Source of the DNA: Cylindrobasidium torrendii FP15055 ss-10
Lineage: Eukaryota > Basidiomycota > Agaricomycetes > Agaricales > Physalacriaceae
Length of the DNA stretch: 64,000 nucleotides
Assembly (NCBI GenBank): GCA_000934385.1
Contig: KN880508.1
Span: 43,163-107,162, forward strand
Direction of reading: 5' to 3'
Shown here piece by piece: positions 11,154-22,136 of this stretch. Each line of letters starts with the position of its first letter. The stretch's first letter is position 1. The notes under the pieces were generated by a model that did no database searches, was not told where the DNA came from, and was given only the letters and a program-made list of their open reading frames with translations. A program made the position numbers and the translations under genes.

Positions 11154-13401
11154 ATGACAGAAAAACGCGACGTTGCCAACCCTTTCCTGTTTGAATGCGC
11201 TTGGGAGGTCGCCAACAAGGTCGGCGGCATTTACACCGTTATCAAGACCAAAGTCCCCGTCACTGTCAGCGAGTACGGCGACCGGTACTGCCTCATTGGC
11301 CCGCTCTCGTACCGGACGGCGCCGATGGAGGTCGAGCAGGAGGAACCGACAGACGAGCATCTCGCCGCGACCCTCAGCGTTATGCGCGAAGCTGGCGTTA
11401 AATGCCTCTATGGCCGATGGCTCATTGAAGGCGCGCCCCACGTCCTTCTCTTCGACACCAGCAGCCAGTATGGACGTCTCGACGAATGGAAAACCGATCT
11501 TTGGAACCTCGCCGGTATTCCCAGTCCGCCCAGCGATCATGAGACGAACGAGGCCATCGTCTTTGGATACATTGTCGCCTGGTTTCTCGGCGACTATGCT
11601 GCCCGCCAGCTCACCCACGCCATCATTGCCCATTTCCACGAATGGCAGGCCGGCGTCGCCATCCCGCTTTGCCGGAAGAGGCACATCGATGTCACCACTG
11701 TTTTCACTACGCATGCCACCCTGCTCGGCCGCTATTTATGTGCCGGGTCTGTCGATTTTTACAACAACCTCCAGTATTTCGATGTCGACCATGAGGCGGG
11801 AAAGCGCGGCATCTACCACCGCTACTGCATCGAGCGTTCCGCTACCCACTGCGCGGATGTCTTCACTACCGTCTCCCACATCACCGCATACGAGGCAGAG
11901 CACTTGCTCAAGCGCAAACCCGACGGGGTCGTTCCCAACGGCCTCAACGTTGTTAAATTCCAGGCCATGCACGAATTCCAGAATCTTCATCAGACGTCCA
12001 AGGCCAAGATTAATGAGTTCATCCGCGGACACTTTTACGGCCACTTTGATTTTGACCTTGAGAACACGCTCTACGTGCGTATTCTTTTGTTCCGATGTAA
12101 TCCGCTCACACTCCTCCCCAGATGTTCACCGCTGGGCGCTATGAGTACCGCAACAAGGGTGTCGACATGTTCATCGAGTCCCTCGCCCGTCTCAACTATC
12201 GCTTGCAGAAGTCTGGCTCAAAGATGACAGTGGTCGCGTTCATCATCATGCCGGCAGCGACCAATTCGTACACTGTCGAGGCACTCAAGGGCCAGGCTGT
12301 GACGAAGCAACTCCGCGACACTGTGACAGAAATCCAGAACCGCGTAGGCGCACGTCTCTTCGACCATGCTGCTCGCTACCACGGCGACAATGCGCCCCCA
12401 ACGCCCGAGCTTCTCTCCAAAGAGGATGAAGTGCTGCTCAAGCGTCGTATATTTGCTCTCAAGCGCAACTCCCTTCCTCCTATCACCACCCACAACATGG
12501 TGGACGATGCCACCGACCCTGTCATCAACCAGATCCGACGCGTGCGCCTCTTCAACCACTCGTACGATCGTGTCAAGATCATCTTCCATCCCGACTTCCT
12601 GAATTCGAGTAACCCAATTCTCGGTCTCGACTACGAGGAGTTCGTCCGTGGCTGCCATCTTGGTGTCTTCCCCAGCTACTACGAGCCATGGGGATACACC
12701 CCGGCAGAGTGTACCGTCATGGGTATTCCCAGCATCACCACAAACCTTTCCGGCTTTGGTTGCTTCATGCAGGATCTCATCGAAGCGCCGGAGGATGAGG
12801 GCTGCTATATCGTCGACCGGCGCATGAAGGGCGTAGACGACTCGGTGAACCAGCTCACGGACTGCATGTTCAGCTTCGTTAATAAGACCCGCCGCCAACG
12901 TATCAACCAGCGCAATAGGGTCGAGCGTCTGAGTCCCCTCCTCGACTGGAAGAACTTGGGCATCGAGTACAGCAAATCGCGACAGCTCGCGCTTCGCAGG
13001 GCGTACCCTGACCAGTTCTATGGAGAGGAGGATCCTCACGACTACTTCGAGTTTGGCGGCCGCTTGCCACCCATGAGTGTGCCTGCGAGCCCGCGCTTCA
13101 GAGGTGCTGCGACGCCGGGAGATATGGGCACCTTGACGGAAGAGATGCAGAAGTTGCAGACTAGTGACTATAGGGGTGTTGATTATGATGAGGAAGACTC
13201 GTATCCTTTGTGAGTTTCTCTGTTGGTTGCTCTCTGTATCGATGCTGACGTTGAGATAGCCCGCTTGTCATGAAGGTCAGGTCGAGGAGCGGTAGTGTGC
13301 GCAGTGGTGCCAGCACGCCGGGAGGCGGCGCGTTCGGCGCGCTCAGTGAAACGGACCTCATCGCGGCGGACAAGGCCCTCAGCCAGGTAAACGGTGTCTA
13401 G
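11154..13401 (+). CDS. GSY1: Glycogen [starch] synthase (GT3)
   Basis: Three exons, 11154-12074, 12122-13209 and 13260-13401, give about 716 residues, the usual family length. The enzyme transfers glucose from UDP-glucose to the non-reducing ends of glycogen in the cytosol. The N-terminal [15 protein letters not shown] matches the UDP-glucose loop of GT3 enzymes. Other conserved blocks are [49 protein letters not shown] and the second catalytic block [20 protein letters not shown] with its E-x7-E pair. The last exon gives [20 protein letters not shown], matching the regulatory Ser/Arg tail where fungal enzymes are phosphorylated. The introns (47 and 50 nt) remove sequence exactly at conserved blocks ([20 protein letters not shown]). 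The start ATG sits just before the conserved [13 protein letters not shown] segment. Confidence 0.97.
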
Positions 13402-13842
13402 GATACTGAGGACCCGCCGCTTCGTCTTTGTTGTCGTTGTGCTGCCGCCGACGTGTTCCAAAGCATGTCTGTGGAAGAAAGACTGTGGGGAGTTGGGATG
13501 CCTCTCAAGAGACGTATACATGTACTACTACTGCACCTTGTTATACCTAGAGTGTGTTGTGTGTTTTCTTGTGCTCATAAACATGTTGTTTGCGTTGCAA
13601 TGCGAAAAATTTCTGTTTGCGCCGAGGTGTGTTCGAATCAATTAGCCTGTAATAATTATTTGCAGTGTGTTGCTTTCGCAGTATCTACTGATAATGAAAA
13701 GAAAAAAAGCATTGGCACTTAGACTTTCCCTATACGTCGTAACTGATCGTGAGAACATTGTGCTTATACAAGGTACTTTCGATCCATTTGCATCCTGATT
13801 CGCGTACACACACCACCCTCTACCTACGTCCACGTTACATTT
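13402..13842. other. Convergent 3' flank
   Basis: This lies between the ends of the glycogen synthase and UDP-glycosyltransferase genes. Nothing coding is supported. Confidence 0.5.
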
Positions 13843-15276
13843 CTAACAGCAAATTTTCATCAGATCCATCTTCAGACTATCGATTTCCCTATTCCTCGTC
13901 CCATCAATTCCGAGTGCTACCATTCTCATCCGTCCCCCTATTTCCAGCGATGCCTTCCTCTTTTCTTCCCACTGCTTCTGGTCGTACACCGATTCAAGAA
14001 GATCCTCAAGCTTGGAATCGGCATTCTCCGGAAACCTCGGTGTCCTGTTCGAATGCACCCTTGGGTTGATAGATAGATGGCCGAACGAAGTCCCCAACGC
14101 CTCCATCCACTTGGCATCGATGAACTGGTCGCCGAACACTGGCGCAGTAAGCATAGGGATGCTGGAGAGCAAAGACTCGGTGACGCTGCCCCAGCCGGCA
14201 TGACTGAAGCAGCATCGGACCGAAGGATGCGCTAGGACGTCGAGCTGCGGCGCCCATTTCACTACGCGGAATTTCGACGGGTCGGCGTCAGGGAAGAGCG
14301 CGGCCGAGTCCTGCGGAGACCGGTTCACGAAAAGAGTGGGGATATGGAGGCGCGTCACGGTAGCGTGTATCATCTTGCACTGCTGCTCGGAGAAGAACCG
14401 CCCGCTCCCCAGTGCGATGTACAGGACGGAGCGCTTCGGATGACTGTCCAGAAATTCAATAGAAGCTTGCTGTTCCAGTGAAAGCTCCTTGAGTCTTTCC
14501 GCCCGTATGTTCTCGTCTCCCTCGACGGCCTTGAGGAACCATTCTGGACACACAGGTCCGGCGAAGAACGATGGCGTATCTCTCTTAGGCGCCGCGTCGC
14601 GTATGGCACCTTCCAGAGGAATACATCCCGCACCATAGATAACTCCATCGACACGATCCCAAACCGACCGACCCATGATAGCCGCCGCCATAGGCGACGT
14701 GATGTCTACCAGGTCAACATTGATGAATTCGACGAGCTTTCCGTCGCGTCCCACCAGTCCGGGGATGGTCAGCAGGCCATCGGGGTCGTTCTCAACAGTC
14801 TCCTTCGATACGGTTTGGAATAAATCGAAAAACGCGACGCCGGCGGTGAAGATAAGGAAGACCTTCATCCCGTGCGCACGGTAGGTGTCATACGTCTGGG
14901 TGAAGAAAAGGTCGATGATAACGACCTTGAACGTGTCTTGTCCATATTTGACCTCCAGTGCATTGAGAGCCTTGTTGACGAGAGAAGAGAGAGTGGGCTT
15001 AAAGTAAAAGTCGCCAAATGGACGGTCACGTTCATCGATCCAGTCCTCAAGCTCGCCGTCCTGCAGGATGGCATCGATGATGAGGTCCCCGGCAGTGATG
15101 GGAACAGTGTCGAATCCTGCGCTTTCGATGTGCTTGAGTGTCAGCTTGCTGCTGTGAACAAGAAGATGGACGGTAAATGCGTCGAGGAGGCGGTATATCG
15201 TGTTCAGAGTAACAATAGTATGGCTGACGAGTGCGCCTGGGAAGACCAGGATGTGGGGCTTGGTGAGAGTGGCCAT
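13843..15276 (-). CDS. UDP-glycosyltransferase (GT1-like), copy 1
   Basis: Single exon, about 477 residues from the ATG at 15276. An in-frame ATG at 15303 exists, but a TATA element at 15316-15323 would place transcription start downstream of it. The N-terminal domain opens with PHILVFPGALVSHTIVTLN, a Rossmann-type acceptor half. The C-terminal donor half has LYIALGSGRFFSE, VVKWAPQLDVLAHPSVRCCF and SHAGWGSVTESLLSSIPML, the sugar-nucleotide binding block of GT1 enzymes (WAPQ...H.GWGS..E). These enzymes glycosylate small lipophilic molecules such as sterols or secondary metabolites; the acceptor is not predictable. There is no signal peptide or C-terminal anchor. The adjacent gene at 15574-17001 is a tandem paralogue of nearly equal length. 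Confidence 0.9.
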   Translation of the reverse strand: MATLTKPHILVFPGALVSHTIVTLNTIYRLLDAFTVHLLVHSSKLTLKHIESAGFDTVPITAGDLIIDAILQDGELEDWIDERDRPFGDFYFKPTLSSLVNKALNALEVKYGQDTFKVVIIDLFFTQTYDTYRAHGMKVFLIFTAGVAFFDLFQTVSKETVENDPDGLLTIPGLVGRDGKLVEFINVDLVDITSPMAAAIMGRSVWDRVDGVIYGAGCIPLEGAIRDAAPKRDTPSFFAGPVCPEWFLKAVEGDENIRAERLKELSLEQQASIEFLDSHPKRSVLYIALGSGRFFSEQQCKMIHATVTRLHIPTLFVNRSPQDSAALFPDADPSKFRVVKWAPQLDVLAHPSVRCCFSHAGWGSVTESLLSSIPMLTAPVFGDQFIDAKWMEALGTSFGHLSINPRVHSNRTPRFPENADSKLEDLLESVYDQKQWEEKRKASLEIGGRMRMVALGIDGTRNREIDSLKMDLMKICC

Positions 15277-15315
15277 GGGAAAGTGTCTTGCAGAACGGAA
15301 CACCGTGCGAGCTTG

Positions 15316-15323
15316 TTTTTATA
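15316..15323 (-). promoter_or_regulatory. TATA box of UDP-glycosyltransferase copy 1
   Basis: The minus strand reads TATAAAAA about 40 bp upstream of the preferred ATG at 15276. The spacing helps choose that start over the upstream in-frame ATG. Confidence 0.5.
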
Positions 15324-15573
15324 GCATACCAAATGCCAGATGACTACCACAGGGGAACCAGGTTTCGTGGTCCATCTTTACATGCTCGTATTAGCATCTA
15401 AAAAAGAAGCTGAGAAGTGCACGCCGTATGACGAGGAACCCTTTGGGAACCCTGCTCACTGGTGCCCAAGGCTGCGCCATACCGATGCTCGATGATCTAT
15501 ACGATGTACTTATGTATATCACAATATCGTGTCCAAAGTATGTTAACTAAGGTATATATAGTGCAATTCAACT

Positions 15574-17001
15574 CTAGTACAGCTCCAATAACAGGGACTT
15601 CAGGCCATCCACCTCCTGCTTCTTCGTACCATCTTCATTCAACGCCGAAGCTCTCATTCTCGCCCCGATATCAACCGAAACCCTCTTCTTGTCCTCCCAT
15701 AGCTCCTGGTCGTACACTGCCCTTAATAACTCCTCTAGCCTCTCCTCCCCATTGTCGGGGAACTTGGGCACCGGGTTGCTATGGTCAGCTACAACCCTCG
15801 GGTTCACAGACGCCTCGCCAAACGACGTCCCCAGCGCCGTCATCCACTTGCCATTGAAGAACTGGTCTCCGAAAACCGGGGCAGTGAGCATAGGGACGCT
15901 GGCGACGAGAGCCTCGGTGACACTTCCCCATCCTCCATGGCTGAGGTAGCAGCGAACAGACGGATGTGCAAGAACGTCAAGCTGAGGCGCCCACTTCACA
16001 ACACAGAATCTTGATACGTCGGCGTCTGGGAAGAGCGTGACCGAATCGAGGGGGTTACGGTTGACAAACAGTGTAGGGATCCCAAGGCGCGTCGTGATGT
16101 CGAAAATCAACTTGGCTTGCGTCTCGCTGAAGTAACGCTCGCTGCCCAATGCGATATACAGGACCGAATGGCTGGGATGCTTGTCCAGAAAATCAATAGC
16201 GACCTTCTGCTCCTCGGTGAGTCCCTTGATGCGGCGGAGACGGACATCCTCATTGCCCTCCACGGCCTTAAGAAACCATTCAGGACAGACAGGGCCCGTC
16301 ATGAACGACGGGATGCTGCTCTTGGGCCCGGCAACCCGTATATGGCCCTCCAGCGCGATACACGTACTGCCCAGGATCATTCCGTCAGCACTCTTCCATA
16401 GCGGGACGCTCATTTGGATGACCGGTGCCAGCACCTCAATAAAGTCGATGTAGGGGAATGCGACGAGCTGGCCGTCCCTCCCGACGAGTCCGGGAAACGT
16501 CAACAGGTCGTCTGGGCGGTCCTCGATATCCTCCTTGGACACACGGGTGAATGTGTCGAGGAACGTGCCAGCGGCAGTGAAAATAAGAAAAATCTTCAGT
16601 CCGTGCTGGCGATAAGTGTCGAACACCAGGCCGTAAAACATGTCGATAACGAGCGCTTTGAACGCGCCTTTGCCGTACTTGCCCTCCAGGGCAAGAAGCG
16701 CTTTTTCATTGTGCGCGATAAGACTAGGCTTGAAGTAGAAGTCAACGAATCCGAGGAGGTCATCCGTCCAGTCTTCGAGTTCGCCGTCCTTTAGGAGAGG
16801 CTCTATGACGAGGTTGCCAGTGTCGATGGGCGCGGTGTCGAAACCAGAACTCCTAATTTGATGCAGGATGAGCTTTTGGCTATGGACCAGCAGATGGACG
16901 GTGAATGTGTCGAGAAGTTGATAAATCGTGTTGAGCGTCACAATCGTGTGGCTGGTGAAAGGCCCTGGGAAGACGAGAATGCGAGGTCTGGTGATAGTCA
17001 T
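15574..17001 (-). CDS. UDP-glycosyltransferase (GT1-like), copy 2
   Basis: Single exon, about 475 residues from the ATG at 17001 (MTITRPRILVFPG). Further in-frame ATGs lie at 17025 and 17067, but the block conserved with copy 1 starts at 17001 and a TATA-like TTTAAAAG lies about 40 bp upstream. The donor domain has LYIALGSERYFSE, VVKWAPQLDVLAHPSVRCYL and SHGGWGSVTEALVASVPML. Copy 1 has SHAGWGS where this copy has SHGGWGS. The two genes share length, exon structure and motif order and lie 300 bp apart on the same strand, so they are a tandem duplicate. The acceptor substrate is unknown. Confidence 0.9.
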   Translation of the reverse strand: MTITRPRILVFPGPFTSHTIVTLNTIYQLLDTFTVHLLVHSQKLILHQIRSSGFDTAPIDTGNLVIEPLLKDGELEDWTDDLLGFVDFYFKPSLIAHNEKALLALEGKYGKGAFKALVIDMFYGLVFDTYRQHGLKIFLIFTAAGTFLDTFTRVSKEDIEDRPDDLLTFPGLVGRDGQLVAFPYIDFIEVLAPVIQMSVPLWKSADGMILGSTCIALEGHIRVAGPKSSIPSFMTGPVCPEWFLKAVEGNEDVRLRRIKGLTEEQKVAIDFLDKHPSHSVLYIALGSERYFSETQAKLIFDITTRLGIPTLFVNRNPLDSVTLFPDADVSRFCVVKWAPQLDVLAHPSVRCYLSHGGWGSVTEALVASVPMLTAPVFGDQFFNGKWMTALGTSFGEASVNPRVVADHSNPVPKFPDNGEERLEELLRAVYDQELWEDKKRVSVDIGARMRASALNEDGTKKQEVDGLKSLLLELY

Positions 17002-17394
17002 GGTGCAGGATGGACTTGGGGTCATCGCGGGAGATGTCGTGCTTTTAAACTTGCAAGAGAATCCCATTGCGGTTATGGAGGCAACCGGCTACTCGGAATA
17101 TATTCCATGGGAGTCAAACCGGGTTAGCGCCCATGTATCTATTTTGCAGCATACTTGTGTATTTATCGGTGCACAACTATGCGATGGATGGGGTTGACAA
17201 CGCGAAGCGTAGGACACCTCGGTTCCGTGCACACTGCATTCACTCATGGATGGAGGTGGCGGGTTGCTATCTTCGGTGTGAAATCTGGCCCAGCTGTCAA
17301 ATCATGGGTGCGACTTGCAAGCACTCTGAGTCCATATAAAACCGATTTACGATTCTCATGTTCAAGTAATATACACACCACATTTCTTCTCTGC

Positions 17395-18409
17395 TTACTG
17401 TGTCTGCGCGCCGTATCCACGAATTCCCTCCGCAAAGCCCCAAGTAGTATCCTGACTCTTTGAGTCTGAGATCTCGACCCCCTGCGCCGTTACCTTTGCG
17501 ATTTGATACTAGAAACACGGTCAGCTATCGCTCCTTCAGTTGTATAACAACGCGCCTTGTTCAAACTCCTCGCATCTCTGTAGTATAGCACCTTCAACGA
17601 GTCCTCAAGAATCTTGACGGCCTCTGCTTCCGTGAGGGTATCCTCCCGACCTTCGACAGCCTTGCGCAGCAGTGGTTGCGCAATGTACGCGCCGTATCCG
17701 GTAGCCAGAGTGGACGCGCTGTAAGTTGTGCCGAGGAGGTCGACGTACGCCAAGAATCGCTTGCCCTCTGGCGAGCAGCCGCCAACGAGCAGTGAGTTCC
17801 ATAGCGGGTTGATCTTCGAACGTCTAGCGTAGAGAAGCTGTATGCATTGTCAATTCATGAAGTTCACGGTATTATAGAAGTGGGAAAGTTACTGAAGACT
17901 CACGTTGCTCAAGTACTCGTGGATCTCCTTTGCACCAAGATTGTGTCCATCCGAATGTGTAATCTCGTCGATGACAAGCTCGTCCAATTCGCGTTGCAGA
18001 TACTGGAAGTCGGACATGTCGCCGGAAGCGCCGACGATGGTGGATGAACCAACTTGAATAACACGCTTGACATCTTTGAAGCGGGCAAGAGAGCCATACG
18101 ACGCGAGATTATCAGCAGCAAGCATTACACCGTTCGCATACTTGATGGCAAGGACGGAAGCGCCTGTAACAATGGGTTGTCTAGATATATGATGAGGTTG
18201 CGGGGCGTCTTAGAATGGATGGTGATACGCACTGGGTGTGCTGCACGCTATCCTCGAAAGTTTGTGTGTTCATGGGTCGTTGGGGGATTGGGTACGTGCC
18301 GTATGGATCAGCCATATCATTGCGCTATCACAATCGCAGTGAATACATGTGCCCCAATATCAGTAGAGAGACGTACGGGACGGCCCCAGTTCATCGGGTG
18401 GTGATCCAT
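17395..18409 (-). CDS. PRE4: 20S proteasome subunit beta-7 (Pre4/PSMB4)
   Basis: Five exons on the minus strand: 18377-18409, 18233-18324, 17904-18180, 17556-17837 and 17395-17508, giving 265 residues. The protein is a non-catalytic beta subunit of the 20S core. Hallmarks are HTQQPIVTGASVLAIKY, MLAADNLASYGSLARFKDV, VGASGDMSDFQYLQREL, GYGAYIAQPLLRK and VLYYRDARSLNK. The yeast orthologue has TG-Thr-Ser-Val where this protein has TG-Ala-Ser-Val; beta-7 is not a catalytic subunit, so this fits. Exon 5 (YQIAKVTAQGVEISDS...WGFAEGIRGYG) restores the conserved C-terminus but needs a GC-AG intron at 17509-17555 (AAG|GCGCGT...TAG). The other introns (52, 52 and 66 nt) are GT-AG. Confidence 0.95.
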
Positions 18410-18884
18410 CGTGTATTATGTTTCCTGCTCCTGCTTGTCAGCCTGGTCGCCTCGTTATGTGTTTTCTTTCTGACAGGTTGGTGGTACCCAGCGGCGACTG
18501 TTTGAATGTAATAAGGAGATTTGACGCGTGCCGCGGTGCGATGGGCGTTCCAGTCCAAGTGACGCGTACGACGCGCGTCAGCCACCGTTCCCGGTCCGAT
18601 CGCACCGATCTGCAACAAACAGCCGCAAAGGCGCGGCGCCATAATGATATTATTGCATGAAGGTGCGGTCTACATAACCTTAACAAGCTTTGGAATTACT
18701 TCGGAACTCAATTTGTTTCCCAGTCAAGCCAGGCAGTCTGAGTCAATTTAAATGGTGCTTTAAACGTGATTACGCCTAATCAACACAACTTGCATTTAAG
18801 CGCCTAATTGTACACACATGGATTATAAACTACAAGAAAAATATGTATAAATAACGAAAGAGAGTGAGTAGGAGAGAACAGATT
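18410..18884. other. Intergenic region
   Basis: Promoter side of PRE4 and 3' side of the metacaspase gene. No additional feature is supported. Confidence 0.45.
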
Positions 18885-20715
18885 TTAGGGTGTAAATCTT
18901 TGCTGCATGTCCAATGGTCGGATACTTGAAAGCTGTGCCAGTTCCCCATTCAGCTTCAGCGACGACTGCGAAAATTGGCACAAAACACGCACCTGGGGGT
19001 CCTGAAAATTGTCTATGTCCTGTGGCTGAGTCGATTTCACTGATTTTCGCTTCCCACCCTTACTAAGATATGCTTTCCAGCGCTGCTTGTAATCCTTCCA
19101 TTCCAAATGCCGTTTCAATGCATGACTATGCATCCTCACGCTTAGCAAGCTCATGAGCTCAGAAAGAGTAGGGTTCGGGTTTCCAGAGAGGATATCGACG
19201 AGCGCGGTGGACATGCTCGAGCCATCCGCGTCCTCCCAGGATTGCTGATCATCCTTGCACGCGCCGAACGCCAATACAAGAGGCGTTTCGTCCGTGCGGA
19301 GAGCCCCCAGGCCATCGAGCGAGAAGTGATCAGGGTCGCATAGGCCATCGCAAGCCCAAAGTGGCTGCGGGCTGTCGTATATCACAGGCGTTGTCTCTCC
19401 CGACGTGCAGGGGAGAGTCGTCGTTGATGATATAGGAAGGTCGTGCTTGGGTACTGACGTCCGTAGAGGTGATGGAGAAGGTAAAGGGGATGTCATACGC
19501 GCAGACGAGCCCAGCTGAATGGGAGGTGCGTACTGATAAGGCAAGCCCAAAGTCATGAGCTTCTGCTTGCTTCGCCCCCGAGCCTGGCGGTATCTCTCTT
19601 GCCTCTGCTTCTGCATTGCTCGCATCTGGGAGGGGGCCGAATGAGCGGAAGTCTCGCTCGTCTGGTCCATCGCTACGGCGCCGGATTCTTCCGTGGGAGA
19701 GTCTTTTTCGAGAATAAGCATCTATTTCCTGAACGGGCTCAAGGGATTGTTCGCACCCATAGCGTTTCGCCGAACGATGCGGTTCCATATCGAATCACTA
19801 CGCCTACGGCCCTTGCTCAGCCACGGCACATAAACTCTGTTGCATCGGAAGTGATCCAGGTCGAGCAGCGATGCGCTGTGACAAGAGTCAAAGACAGCAA
19901 TGAGCTGGGAACGCTTGGGTAGTGCGTCAACCAGTTTCTCCTTGAGAACGTTATCACGGATAAACATGCCCGCCATGTCCTCCTCACAAGGCAACGGAAT
20001 CAGACACTCGTCCATCCCATCCTCCTCGGTATTGTTGTCATTCTGGACTTGGTCTGTATGACCGCAATACAGGAAAAAGAAATGATCCCTAGCCGAACCT
20101 GCAGAAACAAAGGTGTCGATTTGACGCAGGATGTTCTTTCGTGTGGGCTGAAGAGATGGGTCAATGCCGTAGATGTCGAGCATGACCGTAATATTTGCAG
20201 GATCATACTGGTAAGCCTCTTCGCAAGTCGTGAGCTGTTGCTTTGGTGAGAAGGAAAATGCACACACCCACTAGCAGTGCTTGTATTTCCTTCACATTTT
20301 GATGCGACACAGTGAGTTCATGTGTAGCCTGCGGCTGTTCAGTGGACTTGTAATTGATGCCAATGAGGAGCGCCAGTATTTTGGGAACGCGCGATGCCGA
20401 GGATATAATTGGCCGGTTCCTACTGGGAGCCGCCCTCAAAGGTCTACTACGCGAAGGAGACTGCACAGAGACGACAGTCGTCTGTGTGTCCGTGTTCGTG
20501 GGCACCGCGTTTTGCTCCGGGGACGTCGGTCGTCGGCGTCGTATCATGAAAAGTCCGCAGAAGGAAACGCAAATGTAAGTGCACTGCTCGTCATCATCTC
20601 GTGTTTCTTCCGGGGGAGAGACGATATGCTGGACAGACTCGGATGCCAGCGACGTTTCTCCGCCACTACGCTTCCTGAACGGCCAAGGCGCTCGAAAGTT
20701 TAAAGGAGTCTTCAT
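18885..20715 (-). CDS. Metacaspase (peptidase C14 family), copy A
   Basis: Four exons: 20268-20715, 19757-20218, 18993-19702 and 18885-18932, giving about 555 residues. The introns are 49, 54 and 60 nt and splice in phase. Metacaspases are cysteine proteases that cut after Arg or Lys. Domain order: a basic/Pro-rich prodomain to about residue 125; p20 with LALLIGINYKS, the histidine motif FLYCGHTDQ and the catalytic block AVFDSCHSASLLDLDHFRC; then a linker rich in Arg/Gln; then a p10-like segment LVLAFGACKDDQQSWED. The usual histidine motif is SGHG(G/S)Q; here it is CGHTDQ, keeping the His. The C-terminus ends RPLDMQQRFTP, nearly the same as copy B at 29875-31759. I chose the ATG at 20715 because it aligns with the start of copy B. 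Confidence 0.9.
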
Positions 20716-22136
20716 CGCGTTGTTACGTGATGACTCAGAGTAGATGGATAGAAGTGTGATAGAGGTGGTAGAAGCAGACCTTAGCATGTCAAGCGTTATA
20801 TACTGCCATGAGATCAACAGGGCGACGCCAAACACGCAGCTAGATTGAGCATTCAGTTTGGCTCAAAAGGTGGTGCTCGCGCAAAAATTCGACTACTACC
20901 CTGAGAAATGTCATATTGACGACCATATCTGCGAGAAATTTACACGCAGAGGTGAGAGAGGGTGTGAACTTCGAGCGCCCGATCGCATCACGTGGCATGT
21001 TCGCGCGACGCGATCTGTTGGCAGGCCCGTTTTTCGCTGCTTTGACAGGCTTTGTCTAAGCAAAGCGGATGAAAGACACGTATCTGAAGACGGCCAAAAT
21101 AAATATGTGCATTTCAATACCATTGACCTACAAATCATTGACACTGAGTACTGAGTGCTGAGCGCTGAGCGCTGAGCGCTGAGTGCGGGAGAGATTAAAT
21201 AATGCCATTCGAGAGCGCTGTTCGTTGTGAAGGCGGTTTTCCGACCGTTTGTGAGGCGATGACCTGGTTCCTACTAGCGGCCCCATGTAGATGACCTTGT
21301 TCGCGGTTGAATTCGTGTGAGAATGGAAACGTTATTGTTTTTGGAGTCGGGTCGTGAGAATGCAAATCTAGATACTACTGTACCGAGCACTGCCAAAAAT
21401 GACGTGTGATGCGATAAGTAGAATGTCCTACTACTATGAGCATAAGTCGCGGTTGACATTGTAAATGCATATCAGCTGGAAGAAAAAATTAGAAACCACT
21501 ACTATACTATGCTCGGCGTAAAAAGTGGGTGTAGCGTATTCGATAATTCAATTACAGAAAATCCCTGTATCAACATGGAGTCAGCCACACATCCTCTGAA
21601 TAATGGCTCCAGTACGCACCTTGTTGTCTACGGCGGGCCCTTGATCTACAACTGTGCGTCCTGGCAAAGGGAACGGGCGTGTCGAGACGTGCATTTTCTC
21701 TATCATCTCGTGTGACAAGCTAAGGAGAACCAGCGATGCTCCATGGAGGACAACGCTCGGTTTCGAAGCAAGGCCGGTTTTCCTCTATGCCGAACGCCTC
21801 TTCTACACACCAGGCATGTGGAACCTCGTCGAGAACCTCGTCAATCAATGGCGAAAGTGCTGACATTGCCAGGGCACGACGAAAACTCTTTGACCTCCGT
21901 TAGTTCGCCTTCGTGGAGAGTTTCACTCGGGTTCTTCCTTCGATGTCTACACAGACTTGCCGTATTGGGAACAATGCTGTTGGCAGGAGCGGCCTACAGC
22001 ACGATCAGTTTCCCAAAATGTGGCGAGAAGCACTTCTCATACCTCGGGCCTCAAGAAATCTCATCTATCATCGTCGCCAGCTTGGATTGGACGGTTGAAG
22101 CCTAGAAAATCTCATGCGTCAGACGTCGTTCGCGGT
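20716..22136. other. Gene-poor interval with heptamer repeat
   Basis: About 1.4 kb without a supported gene. It contains a short tandem heptamer repeat (21145-21186), listed separately. Short open frames on both strands do not join into a protein. Confidence 0.4.
21145..21186 (+). repeat. Tandem heptamer repeat, six copies of TGAGYRC-like unit
   Basis: Six consecutive 7-bp units: TGAGTAC, TGAGTGC, three TGAGCGC and TGAGTGC. It is non-coding in any supported gene and is a small minisatellite-like array. Confidence 0.9.

Noticed and set aside
12218..13039. Long minus-strand open frame inside glycogen synthase
   Set aside because: Antisense shadow of a strongly conserved coding exon.
21145..21186. 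Heptamer array as a possible CRISPR or telomere-like repeat
   Set aside because: Units are contiguous with no spacers, only six copies, and not a telomere motif; it is a small minisatellite in a eukaryotic genome.
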